64,000 nt of DNA, from assembly GCF_014651515.1 (NCBI RefSeq), contig NZ_BMXA01000001.1, positions 806,001 to 870,000 on the forward strand, written 5' to 3'. This DNA comes from Arenicella chitinivorans (lineage in GTDB: Bacteria > Pseudomonadota > Gammaproteobacteria > Arenicellales > Arenicellaceae). A model generated the notes under the pieces. It saw only the letters and a list, made by a program, of their open reading frames with translations. It was not told the DNA's origin and ran no database searches. Every line of letters begins with the position of its first letter. Position 1 is the stretch's first letter. Below, piece by piece: positions 8,756 to 18,400 of the stretch. Both the position numbers and the translations under genes were made by a program.

Positions 8756-10666
8756 ATGATGAAACGATTTATAGGCATCAGCCTACTTGTTTTGTTGCTT
8801 GCGGCTTGCAGTCAGGACGCGCCTGAAGCAACCCAGCCTGAGACTGGAAATGCCGTAGACAGCATCACGCCCGAACAAACTACGCCCGCCTCGATTCAGG
8901 TTGGCAAAGACTACCATTCATTCTCAAATCCAGCGCAAATGAAGGTGCGCAATGTCGCACTAGACCTGACTGTGGATTTTGATCGTAAAGTGCTGGATGG
9001 CAGCGCGGTCCTCAAGATCGAACGCGTAGCGAATGACGCACAAACCCTGGTCCTGGATACCAAAGATCTAACCATTCACAGCGTTGAAGCGGCCGGAACA
9101 CCATTGGAATTCGAGCTCGGGGCGGCAGACTCGTTTTTAGGTGCACCGCTGTCTATTGTCGTACCCCATGGCGTGGATGAGATTAAAGTGGCTTACACCA
9201 CCTCACCAAGTGCATCCGGTTTGCAATGGCTTACACCGGCCCAAACGGCGGGTGGTGAATATCCCTTTCTATTTTCACAGGCGCAAGCAATTCATGCTCG
9301 CAGCTTTATTCCCTTGCAGGATTCACCGCAGGTACGCGTGACGTATCAAGCGGTACTGCGTACTCCGCCGGCATTGCTTGCAGTGATGAGTGCCTCCAAT
9401 GAGCCTGATGCTGAGCTGGATGGTGTGTATGAATTCAACATGCCGCAGCCCGTGCCCTCCTATCTGATCGCACTCGCAGTCGGTGATCTGCGCTTCAAGG
9501 CCATGGGTGAGCGCACCGGCGTCTACGCGGAGCCAGCGCTGTTGGAAGCCGCAGCGCAGGAATTTGAGGACACGGAATCTATGTTGATCGCAACCGAAAA
9601 GCGTTATGGTCCATATGGCTGGGACCGCTATGATCTTTTGATTTTGCCGCCGTCCTTTCCATTCGGAGGCATGGAAAACCCGCGCTTGTCTTTTATTACT
9701 CCAACAGTGATCGCCGGTGACAAAAGCTTAGTTTCATTGATTGCGCACGAATTGGCGCATTCCTGGTCTGGCAATACTGTTACCAACGCAACGTGGCGCG
9801 ATTTATGGCTGAACGAGGGTTTTACCACCTATTTGACCTACCGTATCATGGAAATTATTTACGGAACCGACCGCTACAAAATGGAAGCCGTGTTGGGGTT
9901 CCAAGACCTTGAAGCAGATATCACTCGACTGGACCCGAACGACGCTATTCTTGCGATTGATTTGCGTGGACGAGACCCTGACGACGTATTCTCGAATGTG
10001 CCCTATGAGAAAGGCGCGCTGTTTCTACGTGAGCTAGAGCAGCGTGTCGGCCGTGATAATTTTGACGCCTTTTTAAAGGCGTACTTCAAAGAGTTCGAAT
10101 TCGAGAGTATCACCACCGATCAGTTTATTGATTACCTCGATAAAACGTTGCTAGTGACCCATGCCGATGTACTCGACAAGGCACGTATTGAGCAATGGAT
10201 ATTTTCACCGGAGTTGCCAAACGATCTGCCGCTGGAAGAGTCGGATGCGTTCTCGCTCGTGGATAACGCGCGCATGCAATGGTTGGGCGATGAATTAGCG
10301 GCTGCGGATATCGAAACCGATAGTTGGACCGTGCATCAATGGCTATATTTTCTTAACAACATGCCGGAAGAAATTGATGATAAGAAGTTGTCTGAGCTGG
10401 ACGCGGCGTTCGACTTGACCGAATCACGCAATAATGAGATTGCGCACAGCTGGTTGTTGATTAGCGTGAAGAACTGGTATGAGCCTGCTTTGCCGAGATT
10501 GCATGATTATCTGACATCCATTGGGCGCAATAAGTTGGTGAAGCCGCTGTATCGCGAACTAGCCAAAACGGATCGAGGTAAAGCATTGGGTCGACAGGCA
10601 TTTGCGGAAGCCAAAGCTGGCTACCATCCGCTTACGGTGAAAGCGAATACGCCTTTTGTAGAGTAA
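8756..10666 (+). CDS. M1 family zinc aminopeptidase, lipoprotein
   Basis: The 636-residue product opens with a lipoprotein signal (FIGISLLVLLLAAC, Cys18). The start at 8756 gives this signal; an upstream in-frame start at 8684 would bury it, and a second ATG follows at 8759. The zinc site is HELAH at 331-335 with the third ligand Glu354 in WLNEGF, the HEXXH-x18-E arrangement of M1 peptidases. FGGMEN stands in for the canonical GAMEN exopeptidase loop. The domain order is the N-terminal beta saddle, the catalytic domain, and an alpha-helical C-terminal domain from about 480, as in the leukotriene-A4-hydrolase-like branch. It should remove N-terminal residues from peptides in the periplasm or at the outer membrane. 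It is convergent with the lipase gene across a shared terminator. Confidence 0.9.
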   Translation: MMKRFIGISLLVLLLAACSQDAPEATQPETGNAVDSITPEQTTPASIQVGKDYHSFSNPAQMKVRNVALDLTVDFDRKVLDGSAVLKIERVANDAQTLVLDTKDLTIHSVEAAGTPLEFELGAADSFLGAPLSIVVPHGVDEIKVAYTTSPSASGLQWLTPAQTAGGEYPFLFSQAQAIHARSFIPLQDSPQVRVTYQAVLRTPPALLAVMSASNEPDAELDGVYEFNMPQPVPSYLIALAVGDLRFKAMGERTGVYAEPALLEAAAQEFEDTESMLIATEKRYGPYGWDRYDLLILPPSFPFGGMENPRLSFITPTVIAGDKSLVSLIAHELAHSWSGNTVTNATWRDLWLNEGFTTYLTYRIMEIIYGTDRYKMEAVLGFQDLEADITRLDPNDAILAIDLRGRDPDDVFSNVPYEKGALFLRELEQRVGRDNFDAFLKAYFKEFEFESITTDQFIDYLDKTLLVTHADVLDKARIEQWIFSPELPNDLPLEESDAFSLVDNARMQWLGDELAAADIETDSWTVHQWLYFLNNMPEEIDDKKLSELDAAFDLTESRNNEIAHSWLLISVKNWYEPALPRLHDYLTSIGRNKLVKPLYRELAKTDRGKALGRQAFAEAKAGYHPLTVKANTPFVE

Positions 10667-10700
10667 TAACCAGTTTGCGCGGTAGTTGTGCGCAAACGCG

Positions 10701-10732
10701 AAACAGGGCCGCGTGAGAACACGGCCCTGTTT
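10701..10732. terminator. Bidirectional terminator between convergent aminopeptidase and lipase genes
   Basis: A perfect 11-bp stem (10701-10711 with 10722-10732) encloses a 10-nt loop. The stem ends are AAA/TTT, so a short U-run is present in both directions. It sits between stop codons at 10666 (plus) and 10731 (minus), the second overlapping the stem. The U-tract is short, so efficiency is uncertain. Confidence 0.7.
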
Positions 10733-11762
10733 ACATAAACTTGGCGACTGAATTTAGATCCCGGCGAACCTGCATTAGATTGCCGGTGCTCCAATCCAGC
10801 ATTGTTGTGCCGGGGTCGTAACTGGTCATTGGCCAAGATGGGTGTTTTTGAGCTTGGTCTTTGAAGTGACCAGTCCAGACCTGCGGTGTGTTTACCGTAG
10901 CGCGATGAAGGACATAACGATAATTGAGCAGCGAGTGCCACGCTTCAATAATCACTACGGGGTCATGGGTATAGCTGTCCAGCGTAAACGATACGGTAAA
11001 TTTTTGACCGATATGACGGAAGTCAAATGGCCGATACTCAAAAGGGACTTTCGGGACCAGGTCGTAATTATTGCGCACACGTACCGTACGGGACTTGAGT
11101 TGGTACAGGTCATCGTAGGCGTGTTGCCACGTTGACGTGCCGACACGTGGGCTGGCGAAATTAAAATTAAGGATGTTGATGCCCGGTAAGCTTGCTGCCA
11201 GGTCGAGAGCGAACAGGCTGCCTAGCGCGCAACCTAAGCTGTGGCCCGTGATGTAAATGGTTTTCGGAGGTGTCGGCAATTGGCTGATTTCAGCAAACAG
11301 TTGATCTTGCATGCTGGCCGTCATGACTGCGTTTTTTTTGGTATAGATGCTATTGAAGCCTTCACCAACATGTACTGTGGTTGGGAAGTTGGCGGGACGG
11401 CGATAGGGGGCAAAATTACTGACTTCGGCTGACTCTAGGTCCTTCCACATATCGTAAACTGATGACGTGCCGCGAAACGCGAACAAATAAACGTCCGGTA
11501 TCGCTGTCCATTGGTAGATCAACCCGAATCGCTCTTCCTTACCTGTGCCCCACGGTGTGGTGTCGTAGCCTGTGAAGCGCGATACATATTTAAACGGCTT
11601 GGTTCCGAAGCTAAGGTTTGGTGGATCGGTGTACGGTGGACAGTTTTCTTCGAGGTAATCGGTATAAGCTGCCAAAGATGCTGCACCGGTGAGTTCAGTG
11701 AACGCGGAGCTTATTCGGACTGATCCGTCCTCTACATGAAACTCGGGTTGCTGGTTTGGCAT
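10731..11762 (-). CDS. Class 3 lipase (alpha/beta hydrolase)
   Basis: The 343-residue protein has the lipase_3 layout: substrate-lid segment YLFAFRGTS (92-100), nucleophile elbow GHSLG with Ser175, general Asp at 234 in NNYDLVP and His at 276 in EAWHSLLNY. It should hydrolyse acylglycerols. The start at 11762 is chosen because GGAGAG lies 4 nt upstream, whereas the longer frame from 11846 has no ribosome site. No convincing signal peptide is present, so it may be cytoplasmic or exported by another route. The promoter region is shared with the divergent BlaI-type repressor gene, whose two operator palindromes lie about 175-210 bp upstream of this start. Repression by that regulator is possible but untested. 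Confidence 0.85.
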   Translation of the reverse strand: MPNQQPEFHVEDGSVRISSAFTELTGAASLAAYTDYLEENCPPYTDPPNLSFGTKPFKYVSRFTGYDTTPWGTGKEERFGLIYQWTAIPDVYLFAFRGTSSVYDMWKDLESAEVSNFAPYRRPANFPTTVHVGEGFNSIYTKKNAVMTASMQDQLFAEISQLPTPPKTIYITGHSLGCALGSLFALDLAASLPGINILNFNFASPRVGTSTWQHAYDDLYQLKSRTVRVRNNYDLVPKVPFEYRPFDFRHIGQKFTVSFTLDSYTHDPVVIIEAWHSLLNYRYVLHRATVNTPQVWTGHFKDQAQKHPSWPMTSYDPGTTMLDWSTGNLMQVRRDLNSVAKFM

Positions 11763-11923
11763 TAGACTCTCCGGTGGCGTTGCGATAAGGAAACGAGCTG
11801 AGGCTCGGTCAGAGAACTCAGGTCGCTGGTCGGTTGATGATTCCATATGGCAAGTAAACCCGTTTAATGAGAATCTGCCTATTACACAAATGGACTAGCT
11901 GCGGGCTTGTGTGCAAATTTTGC

Positions 11924-11952
11924 TTGACGAAATTCGATTACGGATGTAATCT
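11924..11952 (+). promoter_or_regulatory. Candidate promoter of the blaI-like/M56 operon
   Basis: TTGACG at 11924-11929 is followed after 17 nt by TAATCT at 11947-11952. The -35 is strong and the -10 is weak (3 of 6). The proposed -10 overlaps the right half of the first operator palindrome, a geometry that would allow autorepression. Confidence 0.4.
11936..11951. promoter_or_regulatory. BlaI/MecI-type operator, site 1
   Basis: GATTACGGATGTAATC is a perfect 6-bp dyad (GATTAC/GTAATC) around 4 nt. BlaI/MecI repressors bind dyads with a TAC...GTA core, and this one lies directly upstream of a BlaI-family gene and over the candidate -10. Confidence 0.65.
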
Positions 11953-11959
11953 TTATCTT

Positions 11960-11975
11960 GATTACAAGTGTAATC
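11960..11975. promoter_or_regulatory. BlaI/MecI-type operator, site 2
   Basis: GATTACAAGTGTAATC has the same perfect half-sites as site 1 with a different 4-nt centre. The two centres are 24 bp apart, close to two helical turns, which would put two repressor dimers on nearly the same DNA face, as at bla and mec operators. Confidence 0.65.
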
Positions 11976-12075
11976 CATGATTTCGAGAGTACATGAGCAA
12001 GGCAATTTCTGAATACCATTGTTACCTCACGCGCAGGTGAGTCGACAAATTTTAAACGTGTCCCTAACAACAATT

Positions 12076-12462
12076 ATGTCGAATAGAATTAGCGAGTCCG
12101 AACAAAGAGTTATGGAGGTTCTGTGGCAGGAATCGCCATTGACCAGTACTGATGTGGTCGCTAGGTTATCGTCGCAGGACTGGAATGAGAAAACAGTAAA
12201 AACATTTTTGAACCGCTTGGTTAAAAAACAGGCGGTCGCATTTACTCGAGATGGGCGTCGCTATCTCTATTCGCCGTTAATTAGCCAGGACAAGGTCTTA
12301 AAACAAGAAAGTCGAGGCTTTTTAAACAAAGTGTTTAATGGCGACATGAAGGCGTTATTGGCCACGTTTGTTGATGATAAAAAGCTGTCTGAGCGTGAGT
12401 TGCACTATTTGCGCAGTTTGCTCGATCAGCAGTCTGATACCAGCGATGAGGGCGAACAGTGA
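12076..12462 (+). CDS. BlaI/MecI/CopY-family transcriptional repressor
   Basis: The 128-residue product has the winged-helix fold of BlaI/MecI: ISESEQRVMEVLWQ (helix 1), then TSTDVVARL and NEKTVKTFLNRLVKK (recognition helix), then the wing FTRDGRRYLYSPL, and a C-terminal dimerisation helix. In this family the repressor is inactivated by proteolysis triggered by a partner M56 membrane protease, encoded here by the next gene with a 4-nt overlap. The ATG at 12076 matches the family N-terminus; an in-frame ATG at 12019 would add 19 unneeded residues. Two operator palindromes lie 100-140 bp upstream, so autoregulation is likely. No beta-lactamase or penicillin-binding protein gene is nearby. Confidence 0.9.
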   Translation: MSNRISESEQRVMEVLWQESPLTSTDVVARLSSQDWNEKTVKTFLNRLVKKQAVAFTRDGRRYLYSPLISQDKVLKQESRGFLNKVFNGDMKALLATFVDDKKLSERELHYLRSLLDQQSDTSDEGEQ

Positions 12463-14204
12463 GCCTGCACCTGGCCACACTGTGGCAATACAACGTTGAG
12501 TTCAGTATCTTATTGTTGGTGGTTCTGGTGGCGCGATTCCTCGTGCGCAAGACCACTCGCGTTTATAACGCTTATTTATTGTGGTCCAGTATTCCGATCG
12601 GTGTTCTGCTGGCGGGTCTTGTGTCATTTGTCGAGTTTAGTCAGCCGCCTATCGCGTCGGTGAATGTGCTCGTAACACAGTACGTGGTCGCGCCCGCCAC
12701 GGCGCTTGACAAACAAGACAGTCATCTCAGCCAGATCTGGTTTTGGATCGCGCTCGCTTTGGTTTTGAGGTTGTTATGGCAACACATTCAGCTGCGCAGG
12801 CGACTGGCGTCAATCACAGTGCCCATAAATCTGCCGCATAATTCACAATACCGTTTAGTCGGCGTCATTCAGACGGATTTTTCACCAGCGGTTTATGGTT
12901 TTTTTAGGCCGACGATCTATTTTCCTATCCACCTTCAATCGCAGTTGTCCAATGAGCAGATTCGTCTGATCTTGGCGCACGAAGAACAGCATATACGTCA
13001 ATGTCACCTGTGGTTAAACCTCACGTGGGACTTGGCAGTGTGTTTGTTGTGGTTCAATCCACTGGTGTACTTGGCGCGACAATCTTTTCGTCATGACCAG
13101 GAACTATTTTGTGACTATTTGGTGTTAAATCGCACTGCGCCGCGACAACACCAATCCTATGGTCATGCGTTGTTAACCACGGTGTCGGCAACACACTCAG
13201 TCAGTCTGCTTTGCTCATGGAAATCGTTCAACCAACTTGAGGAACGAATTATGAATATCAGAAAGTCAACCAGCCTGACGGCAACATTGTTAATCACGCT
13301 TGCCGGTATGCTGATTGTTGCAGCGACGTCGGTATATGCTGCCAGCGTGGATGGGGATCACCACGAATCACGCTCGGTGCACCGGATTGTGGATGATAAG
13401 ACCGGCAAACACGCCGTTACGGTAAAGATTAATGACAAAGTGATGCATGAAGAAAACGGTGTGCGATTCGTAAGCGGGGAAGACGGCCGCAGACCGCTCA
13501 CCAATGAAGAGAATGCAGTGTTTAACGAAGCATTAACTTTGCGCACAGTAACACCACCGGCACCACCAGCGACGATGGCCGTAGCGCCAGGGCAGGAGGG
13601 TGTGCATGTCGAGATCAACGATCTGGGGGAGCAGACTTATATCTGGCACAAGAACGGTCTCGTGTACACACAGGATAAAGCGCAGCGCTATGTGCTTGAT
13701 GATGGGCGACGGCGTGCGCTAACGCGAGAAGAATCCGTTGGATTTGAAGCGATCATCTCCGAGGTTAACGCCAATTTGAAAGTGCGTTCTCTTGCGCCGC
13801 GTGTAGACGGTGAGAAACGTAACATTCAAATTGATCTAGACCTAACGAAACAGGGCGTCCCGCATGCGGTGCATGATGTTGGTATATTGACAGAAGAGCA
13901 GCAGCGCGCATTCGAGTACCATCACGAGGCACAACAAAAAGTACGTCAGGAAGCACACCAGAAGCGGGTAGAATTTGCGCGTTCGCAATCGCTGGCCCAA
14001 CGCGAAGAGCAGGTTCTTCGGGCACGCAAAACTGCGCATGAACGTCAGGTCATGCAAGCCGTGATGGCCTCCTCACACGCACGTCCACAGGCAGCTGCGT
14101 TGCCGATGAGAAGCCCGCAGCCAATCGTTGCACTGCCGGTTTCGATCCTCTCGGACGACATACGTGTCGCCCCAATTTTCCACTCCGAGTCCGTACCAAA
14201 TTAG
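12459..14204 (+). CDS. M56-family (BlaR1/MecR1-like) membrane sensor protease with novel periplasmic domain
   Basis: The 581-residue protein starts at a GTG overlapping the repressor stop codon (GTGA). Transmembrane helices lie near 12-30, 38-60 and 93-110. The gluzincin motif HEEQH is at 174-178, followed by hydrophobic LTWDLAVCLLWFNPLVYLA and QELFCDYLV, as in M56 peptidases. A last helix (about 272-294) leads to a roughly 285-residue periplasmic region. That region is not a penicillin-binding domain: no SxxK serine motif or SxN/KTG was seen. It holds two similar units about 73 residues apart (EDGRRPLTNEENAVFNEA and DDGRRRALTREESVGFEA), then a charged Gln/Arg/Glu-rich helix and a Pro-rich tail. 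It probably senses an envelope signal and cleaves, or triggers cleavage of, the BlaI-like repressor. The ligand is unknown. Confidence 0.85.
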   Translation: MSLHLATLWQYNVEFSILLLVVLVARFLVRKTTRVYNAYLLWSSIPIGVLLAGLVSFVEFSQPPIASVNVLVTQYVVAPATALDKQDSHLSQIWFWIALALVLRLLWQHIQLRRRLASITVPINLPHNSQYRLVGVIQTDFSPAVYGFFRPTIYFPIHLQSQLSNEQIRLILAHEEQHIRQCHLWLNLTWDLAVCLLWFNPLVYLARQSFRHDQELFCDYLVLNRTAPRQHQSYGHALLTTVSATHSVSLLCSWKSFNQLEERIMNIRKSTSLTATLLITLAGMLIVAATSVYAASVDGDHHESRSVHRIVDDKTGKHAVTVKINDKVMHEENGVRFVSGEDGRRPLTNEENAVFNEALTLRTVTPPAPPATMAVAPGQEGVHVEINDLGEQTYIWHKNGLVYTQDKAQRYVLDDGRRRALTREESVGFEAIISEVNANLKVRSLAPRVDGEKRNIQIDLDLTKQGVPHAVHDVGILTEEQQRAFEYHHEAQQKVRQEAHQKRVEFARSQSLAQREEQVLRARKTAHERQVMQAVMASSHARPQAAALPMRSPQPIVALPVSILSDDIRVAPIFHSESVPN

Positions 14205-14276
14205 CGTCTACCCGTCACCCGGCGCGTGCGATTAATGTGCCGGGCTCGATGGCCTGCAGCAGATTTAGCGCTATTT

Positions 14277-15041
14277 TTATTCGTGCGGCACGACGAGTTC
14301 AGGGCGCTGGTCTGACGTGGTATCCGGTAAAGGACGGGTGGACTCCCCGTGATAGGTGAACACCAGCGAGTATTTAGCCTTGTCGGTTGTGTTGCGGCCA
14401 GCGGCATGGAAGCAATGCGCACTGAATAATAAAACGTCGCCTGCATCCAGCTCTACTAAACGCTGGGTCTTGAGTCTGCCAATATTGTCGGCGTGATCCA
14501 CGCGTAGAAACTGGGCCTCATCCAATGCTGATTCGCGCACGTCCCAACGATGTGAGCCGGGTAAAATTTTCATTGCGCCATTTGGTTGGCGTTCATCGCC
14601 GAGTGCGCACCAGGCGTTAACTAGGTACTTGTCGCTGAAGTGCCAGTACCGCGTGTCTCGGTGCCACAGTGTTTCTGAGCTGTGCTGTGGTAGCTTAGTC
14701 ATCACGCAATTGTGATGATTCGGGTTCAAAAACAAGGATTTGGAGCCAAGTATTTGGCGGATGCCTGCGGTGATTTCAGAACGCTCAGCGATGGCACGAA
14801 ATGTGTTGTCGCGATGGTATGCCTGCTTTAGGCGACGGATCGTGCTGCCGCCCTCAGCGGTGGTACTTGCCGGCGCGCCAGGATAATGGACCTCGGCCTC
14901 TAGCTCAAATGGTGCTATGCGCTTATTTAAATGCGCCTTGGTGATGCTACGTAGCGCAACGAGTTCGCGTTCATTAATCAAACCGCGTAGTACCAGATAG
15001 CCGTCGATCTTAAATTGTTGGATTTGCGCGTGAGACAGCAT
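14277..15041 (-). CDS. Phytanoyl-CoA dioxygenase (PhyH) family protein
   Basis: The 254-residue protein is a non-heme Fe(II)/2-oxoglutarate oxygenase. The facial triad is visible: His127 and Asp129 in LWHRDTRYW and His212 in HCFHAAGRN, with Arg216 placed to bind the 2-oxoglutarate carboxylate. PNGAMKILPGSHRWD is the usual family loop between the metal ligands. The length is normal. The substrate cannot be predicted; PhyH relatives hydroxylate phytanoyl-CoA, ectoine, halogenated metabolites and others. It stands alone on the minus strand, convergent with the M56 gene and divergent from smc, so the neighbours give no pathway hint. Confidence 0.87.
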   Translation of the reverse strand: MLSHAQIQQFKIDGYLVLRGLINERELVALRSITKAHLNKRIAPFELEAEVHYPGAPASTTAEGGSTIRRLKQAYHRDNTFRAIAERSEITAGIRQILGSKSLFLNPNHHNCVMTKLPQHSSETLWHRDTRYWHFSDKYLVNAWCALGDERQPNGAMKILPGSHRWDVRESALDEAQFLRVDHADNIGRLKTQRLVELDAGDVLLFSAHCFHAAGRNTTDKAKYSLVFTYHGESTRPLPDTTSDQRPELVVPHE

Positions 15042-15421
15042 TGTCGAGCCAGCTTATGGTTGTTCATGGTGGTATTCTCCTCGTGTGCTCGTAAGGAATC
15101 AACGGGGGAGTGCGTAATTTTGCTATTTAGCGTGAAACAACGGTTTTCTCGCGACGCATTTTCACTTAATCTTAGGGATTAACCCAAAGTTCACTCAAAC
15201 TCGGCGTACCACACTGGCTGGCGGCCGATATTGGGCCGTGCGGAAGGTCTACGCCATGAATGTTGTCGCCGCTGGTGCACCGAGCCGATTAAGGCTCTGT
15301 CATAAATGCCGGTGTGCGGCACGCAATGTTGTAGCGTTCCGCTTGGGTACGGGCTTTTAGAATTTTTAATACTTGGAGTCAGAGTTACATGCATACCTCT
15401 GGCCTTCCATAGGACCCATTA
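15042..15421. other. 380-bp intergenic region upstream of smc
   Basis: No convincing gene is present; a 67-codon minus-strand frame here has no ribosome site and no recognisable sequence. No tRNA-like TPsiC signature was seen. It should hold divergent promoters for the PhyH gene (minus) and smc (plus). AGGA at about 15411-15415 serves as the smc ribosome site. Confidence 0.5.
15343..15372 (+). promoter_or_regulatory. Candidate smc promoter
   Basis: TTGGGT (15343-15348) and TAATAC (15367-15372) are separated by 18 nt, leaving about 40 nt of leader before the smc start at 15422. The match is moderate and made by eye. Confidence 0.35.
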
Positions 15422-18400
15422 ATGCGCCTAAAACACATTAAACTTTCCGGCTTCAAGTCGTTTGTAGATACGACGAAAGTGTCGGTACCGAACAATTTAA
15501 TCGGCATCGTCGGCCCCAATGGTTGTGGCAAATCCAACGTGATTGACGCCATTCGTTGGGTAATGGGTGAGTCCTCAGCAAAGACGCTGCGCGGTGATAG
15601 CATGGAAGATGTTATTTTTAATGGCTCTGCGGTACGCAAGCCGGTAAATCGCGCGTATGTGGAACTCGTCTTTGATAACACTGACGGTTCCGCACCGGGC
15701 AGCTACGCCAAGTTTGCCGAGATTGGTATTCGGCGCGAGCTGACTCGTGATGGTGGCTCGAAGTACTTCATCAACAGAGATCGCTGCCGACGTAAAGATA
15801 TTCAGGATATTTTTCTTGGTACTGGACTTGGTCCGCGTTCGTACTCGATTATTGAGCAGGGCATGGTTGGTCGTATCGTAGAATCTAAGCCCGAAGACCT
15901 GCGGGTCTTAATTGAAGAAGCTGCTGGTATTTCGAAGTACAAAGAGCGTCGACGTGAAACTGAAAACCGCATTCGCCATACCCGCGACAACCTGAGTCGC
16001 GTCGAAGATATTATTGGCGAGCTTGAGACCCAATTACGTCGATTGAAGCGTCAAGCGAATGAGGCAGAGCGTTACAAGACATTGAAGGCCGAGCAGCGTG
16101 ACTTGGACAGCCATCTCAAGACGTTGCGCTGGTCTGGTCTGCATAACCAAGTCAAAGCCAAAGATCTCGAGCTCGAACGGCTGCAAACTGAGTTTGAGTC
16201 ACAGGTCGCGGAGCAGCGTGATGTTGAGTCTAGGATTGAGTTAATGCGCGAGCAGCAGGCTGAACTGACCGAAACCTTAAACACCGTTCACGCTGAGTAT
16301 TATGGTGTTGGTGGCGAGATCGCAGCGCTGGAACAATCGATCGAACACACACGCACCACCCGGCAGCGTCAGCAGGAAGAGTTTGAACGCTTAGTAAACT
16401 CTGAGTTGGAGGCGTCGCAGTTATTAGAGCAGGACCAAATTCGACTGGAGACGGCGCAAGAGCAGCTTATTGAATTAGAGCCGATGGCCGAAGCGTTAGC
16501 AGAAAGCTATGAAGTCGCCTTGGGAGAGTTTCAGTCGGCGGAGCAGGCATTCAACCACTGGCAGACTGAATGGGAGCAATTGAATCGCGACGCAGCCAAC
16601 CCTGAAAAAGAGCGCGAAGTACAGTCAACTCGAATCGAAGAACAGCAACGTCAGATTCATCATTTCTCACAACGTAGTGAGCAAGTCGCCAGCACGCTTG
16701 CCGATATCGATGGGAAGTTGAATATCGACGAAATAAACCAGTTAAAAGAAGACGTGGCGATCATCGATGAAGAATGCACCACGCTCGAGACCCAGTTGCA
16801 GGAACGTGATCAAGAGATTGTGACCTTGCGTGATGCACTGGACGAAAATCGTGAGCGCCACAACCTCGTGCGCCATAAGCTGCAGGATGACTCAGCACAA
16901 TTGAAGTCGCTTAAAGCTTTGCAGGCGGCCGCGCTTGGGGAAGACAATCCGGAAGTTAATAAATGGCTTCAAATGCGTGGAATCAAAGACAATCCACGTC
17001 TGGCCGCCAGTTTGCAGGTAAAAAGTGGCTGGGAACTGGCAGTGGACACGGTTCTCAGTAGCCAGCTGAATGCAATATCGGTGCAGCAATTGGAAGAGTT
17101 GGCTGGCGAGTTCGACTCGTTTAAGGCTGGCCGCGTTTGGGTGGTTGACCAAACTTCTGCACCCGTCGTAAACAGTGATGCCAAGTTGGATGTACTGGCC
17201 GATAAAGTCAGTTCCACGGACATTCAAATCGACGGTTGGTTTAACGGTGTGTACGTCGCAGACACGGTGAAGGAGGCCCTGTCTCAACGTCACCAGTTAG
17301 CGGCGCACGAATCAATTGTCACCCGTGAAGGTTGCTGGATCGGGACCAATTGGGCGTCTTTTGGTCTGGATCAAGCCAAAGGTGGTGTTCTGGCGCGGGA
17401 AGCTCAAATTGAGAAGCTGGCCGACAGCGTCGATCTTGCTAGCCACGAGTTACAGAAAATCCAAGCCGCGACCGAAGCCGATCAAGCTCGAATCAAAGAG
17501 TTGGAGTCGACGCGCGAACTCGCGCGAAATGAATTTCGCAACAAGTCTCATCAGCGTTCAGATCTGCATAATCAACTTGGGCGCATTGAAGCGCGAAGCG
17601 CAGAACTGCTCAAGCAGCGTGATAATTTGCTGATTGAGCAGCAAGAATTGAGTGATCGCCTTGCTAACGCGAAGGAGCAGGTCGCACTGGCCCAGAAATT
17701 GATGGAAGACGCTCAAGAGCTGGCATCGAATTTTGAGTATCGACGTGAGGAACTGACGCAGCAACGCGCAGAGCTAACCGGTCAGTTGGAGTCAGCGCGA
17801 CAACGCGAGCGCGCTGCGCGTGATGAGCGACAAGCGAAACAGATTGAGTTAGAGCGGTTACAGTCCAGTACCAGTAATTTACAGGAGAGTATTGCTCGAC
17901 TATCTCATCAGCTGGAAGGACAAGCCGCGCGGCGAGCGGAGTTGGCGGCATTGATTGACAATGAAGACGACCCGACCGAAGCCATGCGTGAACAACTGCA
18001 GGAATTGATTGAAAAGCGCTTAGTGGTTGAGCAGTCGCTGTCCAAGGCGCGCAATGAGCTCGCCGAATTTGAGAATCAAATGAAGTCGGCAGACCAGGCT
18101 CGTCTGGGCTTCGATCGTCATTCAAAATCCGTGCGTGACAATCTAGAAGGTGTGCGTATGGCACGTCAGGAGCTGGTTGTTCGACGGAATACGATCTCGG
18201 AAGAGATGGGTAAGGACGAAGAGGCCATGCTGCTGTTGCAGCAAAACCTACCGGATGATCTTGCTTTGCAGACGATTGAGCAGAATTTGGCCGAGGTGTC
18301 ACGCAAGATCGAACGGATTGGTGCGGTCAACTTGGTGGCGATTGATGAGTATGAAGAGTGCTCAGAACGGAAAGTCTACCTCGATAAGCAACACGCTGAT

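Noticed and set aside
11763-11846. Longer lipase start at 11846
   Set aside because: No ribosome site precedes it, whereas GGAGAG precedes the ATG at 11762.
15191-15394. 67-codon minus-strand frame upstream of smc
   Set aside because: No ribosome site, no recognisable sequence, and it overlaps the likely smc promoter.
17664-18302. 212-codon frame opposite smc
   Set aside because: Shadow of the smc coiled-coil reading frame; composition is Arg/Pro-rich and unlike a protein family.
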